In this document: one piece after another, positions 1 to 11,500 of the stretch
Position numbering within the stretch: position 1 is the first letter of the stretch
Layout of the letters: each line of letters starts with the position of its first letter
Assembly (NCBI GenBank): GCA_037447655.1
Contig: JBBHKE010001133.1
Coordinates: forward strand, 175,986-239,985
Length of the DNA: 64,000 nt
Direction: 5' to 3'
Source: Zygnema cylindricum
Taxonomy: Eukaryota > Streptophyta > Zygnematophyceae > Zygnematales > Zygnemataceae
Made by a program: the position numbers and the translations under genes
Notes under the pieces: generated by a model
Database searches by the model: none
Told to the model about the DNA's origin: nothing
The model's input: the letters and a program-made list of their open reading frames with translations, nothing else

Positions 1-2
1 CG

Positions 3-878
3 CCTGACCAACAACTGTAGATGAACTAGGGTTGCCAGAACAATATCACCGAAGATGCGACGGGCACCATCAAGCAAAACAACATCGATCCGACGCGAGA
101 GAATGATATGAGAAACCTCTCGACGCACAGAAAAGCCCCCTTCCGAAGCGATAGTCGCAATGGTGTCGCGAATAGTGTCATGCGCCTGGATCAAATCTCC
201 CCCATGGGAGCAACGACGCAAATGGACACCATCGGGCCCCAAGACAGGACCACATGCACAAACAAGAGAGCCAAGTAAAAGAGGATGGGGGAGGCCGAGG
301 CGAAATCGGAGGGCGGTAGTGAATTGAGCAGGTGAAATTCGGAGAGTGGCCAAAATAGGAGTGGCGAAAAGCCAAGATCCAGAACCAGGTCCACCACATG
401 AGAGAAGATGGGCACGCGAAGAATCGGAGGGAAGCGCCTTAAGAAGGTCGGATTTAATGGCGGCGACAACCCTATCAGAAATCGATTCCTGGACACGCTC
501 AACAGATTTGGTAACAAGGGTGGAGAAAATTGGCACATCCACTAGGGCATGGGGAGGAAGAGAACGTGACGCGTCCAATAGAGATCGCTGGAAGGCGAAC
601 ACACTGTCTGAAACCCGGGGGATAACAGTAGCTAGAACGGGGGTGTCCCCAACCAAGAAACGAGAAACAAGAGTAGAGGCGATAAGACACCAACTTCCCA
701 AATAGGGAGCGGGAGCAACACGAGCAGTGGATAATACTCCCAACCCCCAAGTAGAGACAGGGAGGGATGCCTGAATGCGAGTCGATGGCCCAGACTCGCG
801 TCTACCTAACAGAGTGTGGAGGACTTCCGTGAGGCGATCGTCAAAGGCCGAGAGAGAGGAGATAAATGTCAGAGTAGG
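3..878 (-). mobile_element. Retroelement ORF, C-terminal part, runs off left edge
   Basis: On the minus strand a frame stays open for 292 codons from just after a TAA at 879-881 to the window edge. I see no internal stop. It looks like the region downstream of the RT domain in some non-LTR-type retroelement polyproteins: a 'SLPVSTWGLGVLS' segment, then 'GPGSGSW', a 'TALRFRLGLP' segment, a CxC...H...C cluster around 200-275, and 'RRIDVVLLDG' followed by 'FGDIV', which resembles a restriction-like endonuclease core. There is no plausible ATG at its upstream end and the RT palm is missing, so the copy appears 5'-truncated near 880, as LINE-like insertions often are. The uninterrupted frame contrasts with the heavily broken elements at 32-60 kb and suggests a younger insertion. 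The class assignment rests on motif memory only. Confidence 0.5.
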
Positions 879-881
879 TTA

Positions 882-2555
882 AGAAATGGTGTTCAGAGTA
901 TAGGTCAAAGGCTGATAAACAGTTGGATATGTTGTAGAAGAAACAGATATAACGTTTCCAATTTTTTTCTCACTTTGTCGTAAGATTCGAAGCGCCCCAA
1001 TAGAAGGGGCTTATATATTTAATTATTAATTTCTGATGCCATTTGTGTCGATGACTTGAAATAGCTCACATTAATCGGTTTTGCGTCAGTATACGAGAAA
1101 ATGGATTATATTCATTAAGGAAGTAGAGTATACAATTTTATAGTATTTGTAGCTAAAAAAACACACATTGTCGCAATAAAAAGAGGCGTATGCATGTCCC
1201 CTTATCTTAATTAACACAAATTCTTATTTGTATATAGATTAATGACAATTCACACGACTAAGAATGATTCAATAGAACACTTGTAGAATATAATAATACA
1301 GAATGGCAAAAAACAAATCGAATTTGTTCAGCTTGACAAAAGCAGTTTCACACAACTTCAATTCGAAAAATCTCTTAAGATTTTGAGATTTGTTTGAACT
1401 TCATGGTACAAGTTTCTTAGATTTTAGATTTTAGAGAGACAAAAAATCAAAAATCATCTTCATTTTCATCGCATTTAAGCCCCTTCTGTAGAGGACAAGA
1501 GGGGCAAATATCGTAAGGAAAAACCGGAGATAAAAAAACTATTTCTTGTCATTCCATAACTTGGACTCAATTATTTTTATTTTTTTGGACTTGTTTAAAC
1601 GAAGATCCCCTTCTTCTTAAGTTGTGAAAAAACAAATGTAATCAAGGAAAAGTGTTCTAAGAAAATAAAGTCGTAAGGATGTGCAATTTCCTCTGTACAG
1701 AAAAAAAAAATAAAAAAAGGCAAGCGAAAAACAAAAAAAAAACACTGAAGCACCAAAAAAAATGTGCCACAACTGGGACTGGAAGCCATAGAAGCCAAAC
1801 TTTCAAGAATTTGAAAGCAATCAATCAATCAGTTTAACCCTCTGCTTCACAAACCACTCTTTTTTTTCCCACTTTTTGTCTTTTTCCAGTCTTCTTTTTC
1901 TATGTGACGTCACAACACCGTCTCACTCCCGTTAATCCCGAGGCTGACTTCAAATCGAGGTAAATCTTGTCAATTGAAGCGCCCAATAGAGGAAATCACG
2001 GACAAACTTTTGTGGACGATTAAAAGCGATTAAAACCGATTAAAACAATGCAGTAGTTCGAAAGAAAATGATGGTAAAAGGTAAGAAGAAAAAGGTAAAA
2101 TTCACTTGCAAATTTTCCAAGGAAAATGGGCAAGCAAAATCTCCGTCGAGCCATGATTGGTTATAACGCTCATGTTGGAAAATGGTCGCATAGAAAAAAG
2201 TCGACACTTTGTATTCTCTCGCTTACAAAAGAAACCGGTACGTTTTTTACTCTCACTCTAAACGTGACACTGGCTGATAATTTTGCTTCTCAATGCATCT
2301 CGCCGAATAGGAAAAAGGCAAGAAACATAAACAGCATTGTTTTCTACTGAAAAACCTCGCCAAAACTCAAAAAAAGACACCAAAACATGTTTGCTCCAAC
2401 ATTTCCAAAGCTGATTCTTGCCATCTACAGAGAAGATGATTCTTCTACTTTTAAGATGCTTGCCAATTCTGTTCGGTGAAATGATATTCCTCAAACTTCC
2501 AATGACATCCAATTTCAAATTTTGTCTCATTTACTCTCCCTTCAATTTTGACGAT
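882..2555. other. AT-rich intergenic DNA
   Basis: This stretch lies between the truncated retroelement frame and the 3' end of the DUF7725 gene. I see A- and T-runs and scattered short reading frames of low complexity, but no convincing exon, RNA gene or repeat array. The 3' UTR and polyadenylation site of the DUF7725 gene should fall in the right-hand part, but I cannot place them. Confidence 0.5.
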
Positions 2556-5500
2556 CTATTTGTCCTCCTGTATCTGCCCTTGAGGCTGTGGCTGTGTATT
2601 CATTCTTTGAACAACTTGAGGCGAATTGACTACCCTGGAGTGTAAATCACACAAGACAATATTAGACATAAGATAATCCTCACACAAGACAATATTAAAC
2701 ATAATACAATCCTTACACGACAATATTAGACATAAGATAATCCTCACGCAAGACAATATTAGACATAAGATAATCCTCACACAAGACAATATTAGACATA
2801 AGATATCCTCACACAAGACAATATTTTACATAATACAATCCTCACACAAGACATTATCAAACAGAATATAATCCTTACTTCGAACTTCACCAAATCTACA
2901 ACCGAAGCTATGCACAACAGAAGATAAATTCAGCATGCTTACATTCAAATCATCCAAAGTAGATATCCCTCATGTTCCAAATTGCAAAACTACATTTTAC
3001 ATAAGGAAAATAACTATACGAGAGAGTTTCCAAACTAGGAAAGCTCACCTGCCCTGTGTACGACCGCTGAAATATACTCCGTTCCTCCCATTTCCATTTC
3101 CATTTGTACTTGTATTCCCATCGGTCACAGGTCCCAAGCCATTCTGAGAACCTTCATTTGCCCCGCCACCACTTATATGACTTGTATTACCACTATTTCC
3201 ATTCCCACCTCCATTACCACCAGATTTTTCGGAAACCCCAATCGGATTGTTAACACGAGTTTGTATTCCAGAGCCTGAAGTTGTAGTACCCAATGATGAA
3301 TTTGGGTTTGAGTTTTCCTGCTGTTGTGTTTCCGAACCTATTGCTTTTTGGGTATTATGTGGTATTTGGTTATTTTTTCCACTGAGAGGACCAGATCCAA
3401 CCGTACCGTGACTCCCGGGAAGGCTCCCAGGACCTAGGAGTTGCCCTATTTGAGTAATAACACCCATAGGCTTGTTTCCGTCTCGCGATCCGGGTAAAGA
3501 AATCACCCCTACATTCCCGTTTCCTACCACTCTTGTTCCTCGATTCCTGTGTGAGTGAAACTGGGACGCGACAGGTGTCACAGCCAATAATCCGGTGCCA
3601 GGTGTCGGCAAAGGGGGAGCGATTGGCCTCTGAGTTGAAGTTTGAGAAGCGATAATGTTTCGGGCACCTTCTTTAAGATAAACACTATCACCATCGACTA
3701 AAACGAAAAGCTGTATGAAACAAGCAGAAACGACAAAAAAAACAAAAAAAAAAATAACAAAAAAAAGTATTAAGTCATTAAGTGAAGCAAATCCATGCAA
3801 AGCAACATTTTTAAGATAAATACTACCACTATCACCACTGACCAGAACAAAAAGCTGTATGAAACAAGCAGAAACAACAAAAAAACTAAATCTACGAGTC
3901 TTTGGGTGAAGCCAATCCACATAAGAGTAAAAACTCTAAAACACGTGAAGGAGAAAGCTTGGATGGCGAACGAGATTTTTCCCATGATATTTAAACCAGA
4001 TTCGTATTCGAGCCTTCCAAGAATAAAAACCATTAACATGAGAAAAATCTAAAACAGAAACTGTCATTCCTATGCGTTTCTTAAGAAGATGGATGCAGGA
4101 TGCACAGGAAACAACTTTGTTTAAAGTTTTCAGGGTTGTTAAGGGAAGAACTCACCTCAGGATGGGAGGCAATAAATTCCTCCAAACGACCGAACTTCGG
4201 AACATAGTCATTCCATGTGAGAGGAGCCAGTAACTTGGTCAGCCGATTTGTCACCTGCTCATCAACGCAAACCATAAACAAAGAAAAAAATAAATGAAAA
4301 TGACCACCAAAACAATGTCTATATTGAAGAATACAAGAGAAGAGTAAATCTGTCAGCCAACTGTCACCTGCTAGTCAAAGTAAAGCACAAAGCAAGAAAA
4401 ATAAGGAACGCCAAGAATAGTAGTATGGAAGTGCACGAAAAACCAAAATTACATTTGAAACATTCTAAGAAAAACTTTTTTTTGCAAACACTATTTTTAA
4501 TTTCTGCCAAAGCATACCAAAATTATGCCAGAGATAGACAAGCAAAGAACGATAAAAATAAGAATATAAGAATAAAAATAAGAAACCATTGCAGAACTGA
4601 GGTACTCACTGTGGTACTAATACGATTCTTAGCTGCGGGATCTGCCGGTATTGTCCGTACAATATGCGCGAGAAGAGTTCGTTCGTCCATCAACTTCACA
4701 TTACTTTCTGTCATTTTCCCGGCTTCTCCAACTTTTTGTTGTTGTTGTAATGGCAATAAAGGTAATGATTGTCCTCCTGAGGTACTATTTCCACTGATAC
4801 CTGACTGCTGTTCTTGCCTCGGACTAGGAGTTCGAGAAACAGACTGGTTTGTTTGGGATCCTTGAATACGAGTTACAGAAGAAGAAGGTTGTTGGGACGG
4901 AACTTGTGACTTAGGTGAAGATGAAGTCTGTTGTTGGGGTGTCTGCGGAACCTGGTGAGGATGTTGAGAAGATGGGGTTGGGACAGGAGAAGGAGATGGA
5001 GAGGGAGACGGATTTGCCTGAGACCCAATTGGTGTGGATTGAGAAAGAGAATTGCGAAGAGGAATAGAACCCACTGAAAGATGTTCCATACCACCTGAAA
5101 TTCCCTGTTCATGTTGTAATAACTGTAATCCTCCCTGAGAAGACGTCCTACCAAGAGGAAGTGCAGGTTGAGATTGTTGTGAAACCGTAGTTTGTGGTTG
5201 TTGGTGTTGGGAAGACTCCGAGGGAGCTGGAGAGGTAAGAGAATGGAGAGAGGGAGAGGGAACCTGTGATTGTTCTTGCGATTCTTTATGATCTTGTTGA
5301 ACTCCAAGAGCTCCGGAATGTGGACCACAGGGAGATGGGGGTAGTGCCTGAGACCCTTTCCTTAACTGAGATTGTTGGGAGACAGATTGAGTTGAAACTT
5401 TGTGTTGTTGGGAGGGCATAGAAGTCTGAGGTTGACGAGAGTTTTGATGTTGTTGCTGTAAATGAGACACATGGGCCTGTTGTTGGGACTGAATTTGACT

Positions 5501-8500
5501 TTGATTACTATGGTTATTGTTGTGCTTCGGTTGGACAGGAGGTTGAATAGGGGGATGTATGGGAGGTTGTGGGGCTCGAACATGAGACTGTTGTGGTATC
5601 TCTCCCTCCTGTGGGTGTTGTCTCTGGAGGGTTTTCCCTGATGTTGTCGATGATTGGGGAGGTAGATGAGGTAGCTGAGATCCCTACATAAAAAAATCAA
5701 GAAAATTAATTGGTTGTTCTACAGGAAATATATACCATACCTTGGTTATTCTACAAAATATATACACCATACATTAGTTGTTTTACAGAAAACACATGCT
5801 ATACAGCTTATCTGGACAAAATAATGCACTTTCCAGACTTCTTTACATAATTCGCCTACAAAAAACAAGATACATCTACTTCTCTACGTCTGCACAAAAC
5901 TCAAAATTTAGACATCGTAAAATCGTTCCGAAGTGACATAAGACCTTACAAATATACTTGTACTTAATGATGCGTATTGCGGACCTCTCACGATATCCAA
6001 TATGAGCAGCAGTAAGGCCCCTCAATATTTGACAATATCGCGGAGAACGTTTCGCACCGCGGTACTGCGATATTATTGAGATGTCACAGTACTTTTTGTG
6101 GGTTTTTTGGCCACATACAAAATCGGGCAGTGTGTAACGTAAAAAAAGATTTGGTCAGAGACATCTAATTTGAAGGTACAAAAATTCATTAAGTACTGTA
6201 CCACAACTGACATGGTCCCGGAAACAAACGTTGCGACATGTAATGTACATTCACGGTAGGACACAAGCATCCTTGTGCCAGAAAGTAAAAGGAATTTACC
6301 TCTCTATGGATCAGATACTGTACCTTTTTTGGTAATAACAGCTCAATCATTATGGACATGCCAGACAATACTCGGAAAAAAAAATGGGGTAGATCTCAAT
6401 ACGCTATTGTATGGACGACATATACAGTACATTGTGTGATTAAACAATGCGCTACAATCTGCATCACTACACTCTCATCATTACTAGAGATAATAGCACT
6501 AATTAGGTCACAACTTTTTTTGGCCAAAAATCATAACAAATTGTTAACAAGTATATTAAAGGGAGTGAACTACAATTTGCCACATCTCCTTGCACTAGTT
6601 TAGTATAACATATTTTAATTTCACATTTACACTAATATATCTTTCACTAACAACGATTTGTACCTCCATCAACCATGTAACACAGAGGCTTGAAACAAAA
6701 ACAAAAACCTTAACTCACCTGCGTTTGAGAAAGAGGGGCCTGCTGTTGCATTTGTGTAAGAGGTCCTTGAGTCAAATGTTGTTGTGGTGGCATTTTAGGC
6801 ATGGGTCCCATATGCATTCCGAGAAGAGGAGGAGGTGCCACTTGTCCAACTCCTACTTGTTGAACTTGTGGGGGAATAGCTCCCATCGGCAACCCATATT
6901 GGTGTGGACCAGTCATATGGGGAGCTTGCATTAGTGGCATTGGACCAACGGGCATCGGTAAAACTTGTGAATCCGTCTGCAAAAAAATTCACCAAACATG
7001 TATACATTCGTGACAAAAACAAAAGTAATTTTTCCTTAAGAGAGAGACTTTAAAATAAACCCCAATGTGAAAAACTATCATGATATAATTCCCAGGAGGT
7101 TAAGTGGCATTGCGCTGACAAGGACCAGTAAAACTCGTGACTTCGTCTGTCAAAAAATTTCCCCCAAACATGTGTACATTCGTGACAAAAAAATCTAAAG
7201 AATTCAAAAATTGCGAAAATACTTTCAAATCCTTTTATGATAACCATCACATTTTGAAAAACAGAGCAGCAGGAAATATTTCCGAGAGTGTCCAAAGGTA
7301 GAGAGAAATATCGTCGCCAACAAATTATCCGGTTCTTACATTTAAAAGAAAACAACAGAATTCAATAATCGACTCAATGACCTGACAAAGGTTTCAAATA
7401 TTACATAGAGAAAGCCTGGACTTCCTAACAAACGTTGAGGATTTTTTAAGGTTTACAAATATTACATTAGGAGCATCTGGACGTCCAGCGCCACTGATAG
7501 CTTGCAGAAGCGCTTTGCTCCCTTTGGCTTTGGCAGCTTCTTCTGCAGCCGCACGCTCCCTATTGGACGGCCCCAAATCGCTCCCATCGGGGGAAAATTT
7601 CCTTAACTTCTCTCTGAGTTCTGAATTATCCTGTTGAAGCCTCTGAATGACTTGTGTATGGTATCGATCCGACTCCAGAAGCTGGGTATAGAGAGATGCA
7701 AACCACCAACATGCCAGAGCAAAATTGAAGCTAGGTTTTACAGCCAATGTAGGGTTTTTTAGGGTTTTGAAACTTTTGATTAAAGTTGACCACATAAGAC
7801 TACTATGCCAACATGCGGTAACTCCCTCATCGGGGAGAGCAACAGTAAAGATAAAAATATTTTTGTTCTAAAGCACAGAAAAGAAATTTAAGAGGAACTC
7901 CTTGGAATAAGGCAGATGCCAAACAGATTCAAGCCTTAAAAGTGAAAGACTCCCTTCAACTCAAGCAAGCTCATTTTCCCTCTCTGATTTGAGCTCCACA
8001 CTATCTGACATTCAAACAATAACCACAAAGGCGATTTTCACCAATTTTAGTGTTGCCAAGCCCGCTTTCAGTTTCCAGTATCGGCAGGCGTGCCGGTTTC
8101 CGTCTTACTTGCAGTTTGGTTGAAATGACGATACATCGAATCGACGGTTTTTATAATTGTACTTTTAAGGTCAGTTGAGGTTCGTAAAAATCCATATATT
8201 CAGGGCTCTAAGGAATAACAATACAGACAAACCTTCCTCCCACCAATTTTTTTTAAGATCGATAAAAGTTGTGCCAAAAAGCTAGAAACCCGGCAGAAAC
8301 ACAAATTGAACCCTAACTGACATACCCTAAAAAACCCCAACAACGACCAAAGCGCCCTGAAGAAACCTTGAAAAAGGTTTCAAAATAGACGGTAGGTACT
8401 AGGGAACTCGTTTCGCATGTAAGCCATGTGAAAAAAAAAAATTACGAGGTGTACCGGATTTTTAGCATTTAAAGATGTAATAATATTGAAAAGCCAAAAC

Positions 8501-11500
8501 ATGCCAAATCGGGAACCGGAAAATTGCTAATACCAGTCCCCATAGATATTCTAGCAGTGGAAGCATCCATATAGGAAATATATCGTTGACACTTAGGTAC
8601 GATACGCAACACAACAAGTTTATACAAATCATCCTGGGGAGGCCCCGATGTACAGGCTAAGCTTGTAAAAAATGCCCAACAGAAAAAGCAATAAAAGATA
8701 ATGGTTTGTTTGTCAAAAAGAACTAATAGCATTGGTGTTTTGTTCCACTCTGTAAAGGATACTTAAACATTAATGGCTATCACTCCATAAACAAAAACTA
8801 TAAAAACTTGACGCCAGAACTCAGGGTCACTATCTGGTGGCATGACAAGGTTTAGTTCCTATAAGAAAGGGGTAGGAACAAATTGTTTAGCTTAAAAAGA
8901 CACTCCTAACAGGGAAATAGCACGTTTGATGTAACTGGCCTTACTGGTGGTAATCAAGGAATGCAGAAAACTGTACGATTTTGTAAAAAGCATACATTTG
9001 CATGATTACAGTGATTACTGGTCAATATCAGCCGCAATCGCGTACGTACAGTCACACTGTAATGAAATATTAAATAAATCACCGGTTTCCTTGCTGATGG
9101 TGCACCATCAACATAATAACCATTTAATGAAAGCTGAAACACTAACCTGGCTACAAAAGGGAGCTCCTAATGAAAGCTGAAAAAATTACAGCTCGGTTTG
9201 CTGATAAAGCACCATAAACATAGTAACCCTAGAACGAAGGCTGAAAGAAAAAAAAATCTGGTCCCTTTGCTGATGGTGCGCCATAAATATACTAACCCTA
9301 CAATGAAAGCTGAAATAAATAACAAACCTGGTTTCTTTGCTGATGGTGAGCCATGAAAAGCTGGTTATATTGTTCAGTGCGATCGCGCAATTCGGCAGCG
9401 AGGCTTTGAGCTGCCGCCTGGTGATGGCCGACGGCCAGTTCCATGTCCTGACCATGATGGCTGGCCCAGGTTTGAGTTTCCCTCAGCTGCTCGTCTTTCT
9501 GCCACACCTCCTCCTGAGCCACTCGCATCTGAGAGGAAAAACAAAAAAAACATAAAAGTTAAACAATAAATAAAAATAGACAAAAGCGTCTTTCTGTGCC
9601 GTTCGCATCAGAGATGAAACAGAAGAAATGGACAATAAAGAAAAAACTAAGAGAGAAGAAAATAAACACGATAATTTGATATACGAAGACGATGAAGATT
9701 TTATTTCATAACCAGAAATGGGTGACACTATCTAGGCAGAAAGCATGATTCAAAGGAAAACAAAATTGACAATCATTAAAGGCTAGAGATGAACATTTCT
9801 ACCAGCTTTAAGCATGACAGAAGCTAAGAAACATTGAGGAAATTGGCTCTAAAACTAAAATACCAAAACTAAAGTAGCAGAAATAAATACTTGAAACCCT
9901 CAACTATATGAAAAGAGCGGGGCCGAGGACAGTACAAAATGACTGATTTGTTCATATCCATTTCACAATATATCTTGGTGACTCTTGTCACAACATAGTA
10001 CAAGGAGTGCTATCATAGCTGCAATCTGGCTTAATAACTACTACACCGAGGCACACTAATAGCATTAATAACAATAATTCAGTGCCGGTTATTTTTGGCC
10101 CATGAACATAACACTGACTGTTTTCTTAACCCTAATTCAATATACAGTTGACAATAGTCACAACGCTTGGATATAAAATAGAATTAACAACACTGAAAAG
10201 ACCCCCACGAGTTATGTTTCTAACAGTAATTGACGGTGTACCACCAGAAGCATTCATGTGAAAAGGCTCTTGCGAGATTTTTCCCGACCTGGTCCTGTTG
10301 CTCTCGCAACTGCTGATCTCGAGCAGCAAGCTCCTGCTTTAGCTGCTCCATTTCCGCAAGTAGCTCATTTCTCTCTGCTTCTCTCTGGGAGGCCTGAGCC
10401 TTGCCCTCCGCCAAAGCACCGTCACGCTCACGCCTGAATGGAACACAAAGGGCATTTCAGGGTAACAGAAAGAGAGAGTGAGAGAGAGAGGGGCAGGGGG
10501 AGAGGGAGATTAGTGGGGGAGGCGGAGGGGGAGGGGGAGGAAGAGAGAGAGAGAGCTTGGAGCAAGCTATGGCTAAAGCGGGGGAACTTCAACATAGACA
10601 GTTTATTTGGGCTGAAAATGCTTAAAAGCCTTTCATCCAAAATAGTTTAACCATTTCAAGACGTCCATCCCCAGAACATCTTGTTCCTTGCGTAACACAA
10701 GGAAAAACTAATGACACCCAGATTCGTTCTAATACCAACCTCCATGCTCTCAACGGCTTGTAGACAAGTCTCGGAATTCAATAGTTGCAAAAAACTCATG
10801 TTGGCTTAAATAGCAATAATTCTTCAAAGTTGAAATAAATCAAACAACTGAAGAACTCAAAATAGTGAGTCTATCCCCTGTTGTCCCTCACATATATCAC
10901 CTAATTTTGCAGTTGGTGGCCGAAAATGATTCAACTTTCTTGCTTTGACAAATTACTCAACATCCGAAACAGTGGACATAACCATAAACTACAAACCTTA
11001 CCTTAAAACTGCTAGCTCATTTGCTTTCTCCTGCAACTGGCCCTCTGTTTGCCACACCTGTAGAACAAATGCATCAGTTTTAAAATTAGTTCAAACCCTA
11101 CAAGCAGGGCACCTAATTCCACTCCTCATGAATAATGGTTACGGTAAATTTAAGGAGAAAAAATGATGAGGGTGAGAGGAAAAAACGACTAGAGAGAAGG
11201 AGAGGAAAGAGGAGAGTGAAGAGAAGGAAAGGAAAAAAAAGGAGAGGAGAAAAGGAGAGAAGATAGGAAACGGGAATATAAAGTGAGAGAAACATTGGTA
11301 GCCATCTCCTCAGTCCACTTCAACTACATCAAGAAGAAATATACAGTATCTTGACACAGGACATGCAACAGTCAGAGCTGACTTCTTCATTCAAAATAAA
11401 CAGCAAAGCTACAGCGACATCCAAATATGTGTTCTTTAAAACGTTTCAACTTACCCTTTTCTCAATTTCGTCTTGATGAGCCTTCAACTGCTGATCGAGC

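Noticed and set aside
4425-4865. 146-codon plus-strand frame
   Set aside because: It runs antisense to exon 9 of the DUF7725 gene, whose coding sense is supported by conserved motifs and splice sites.
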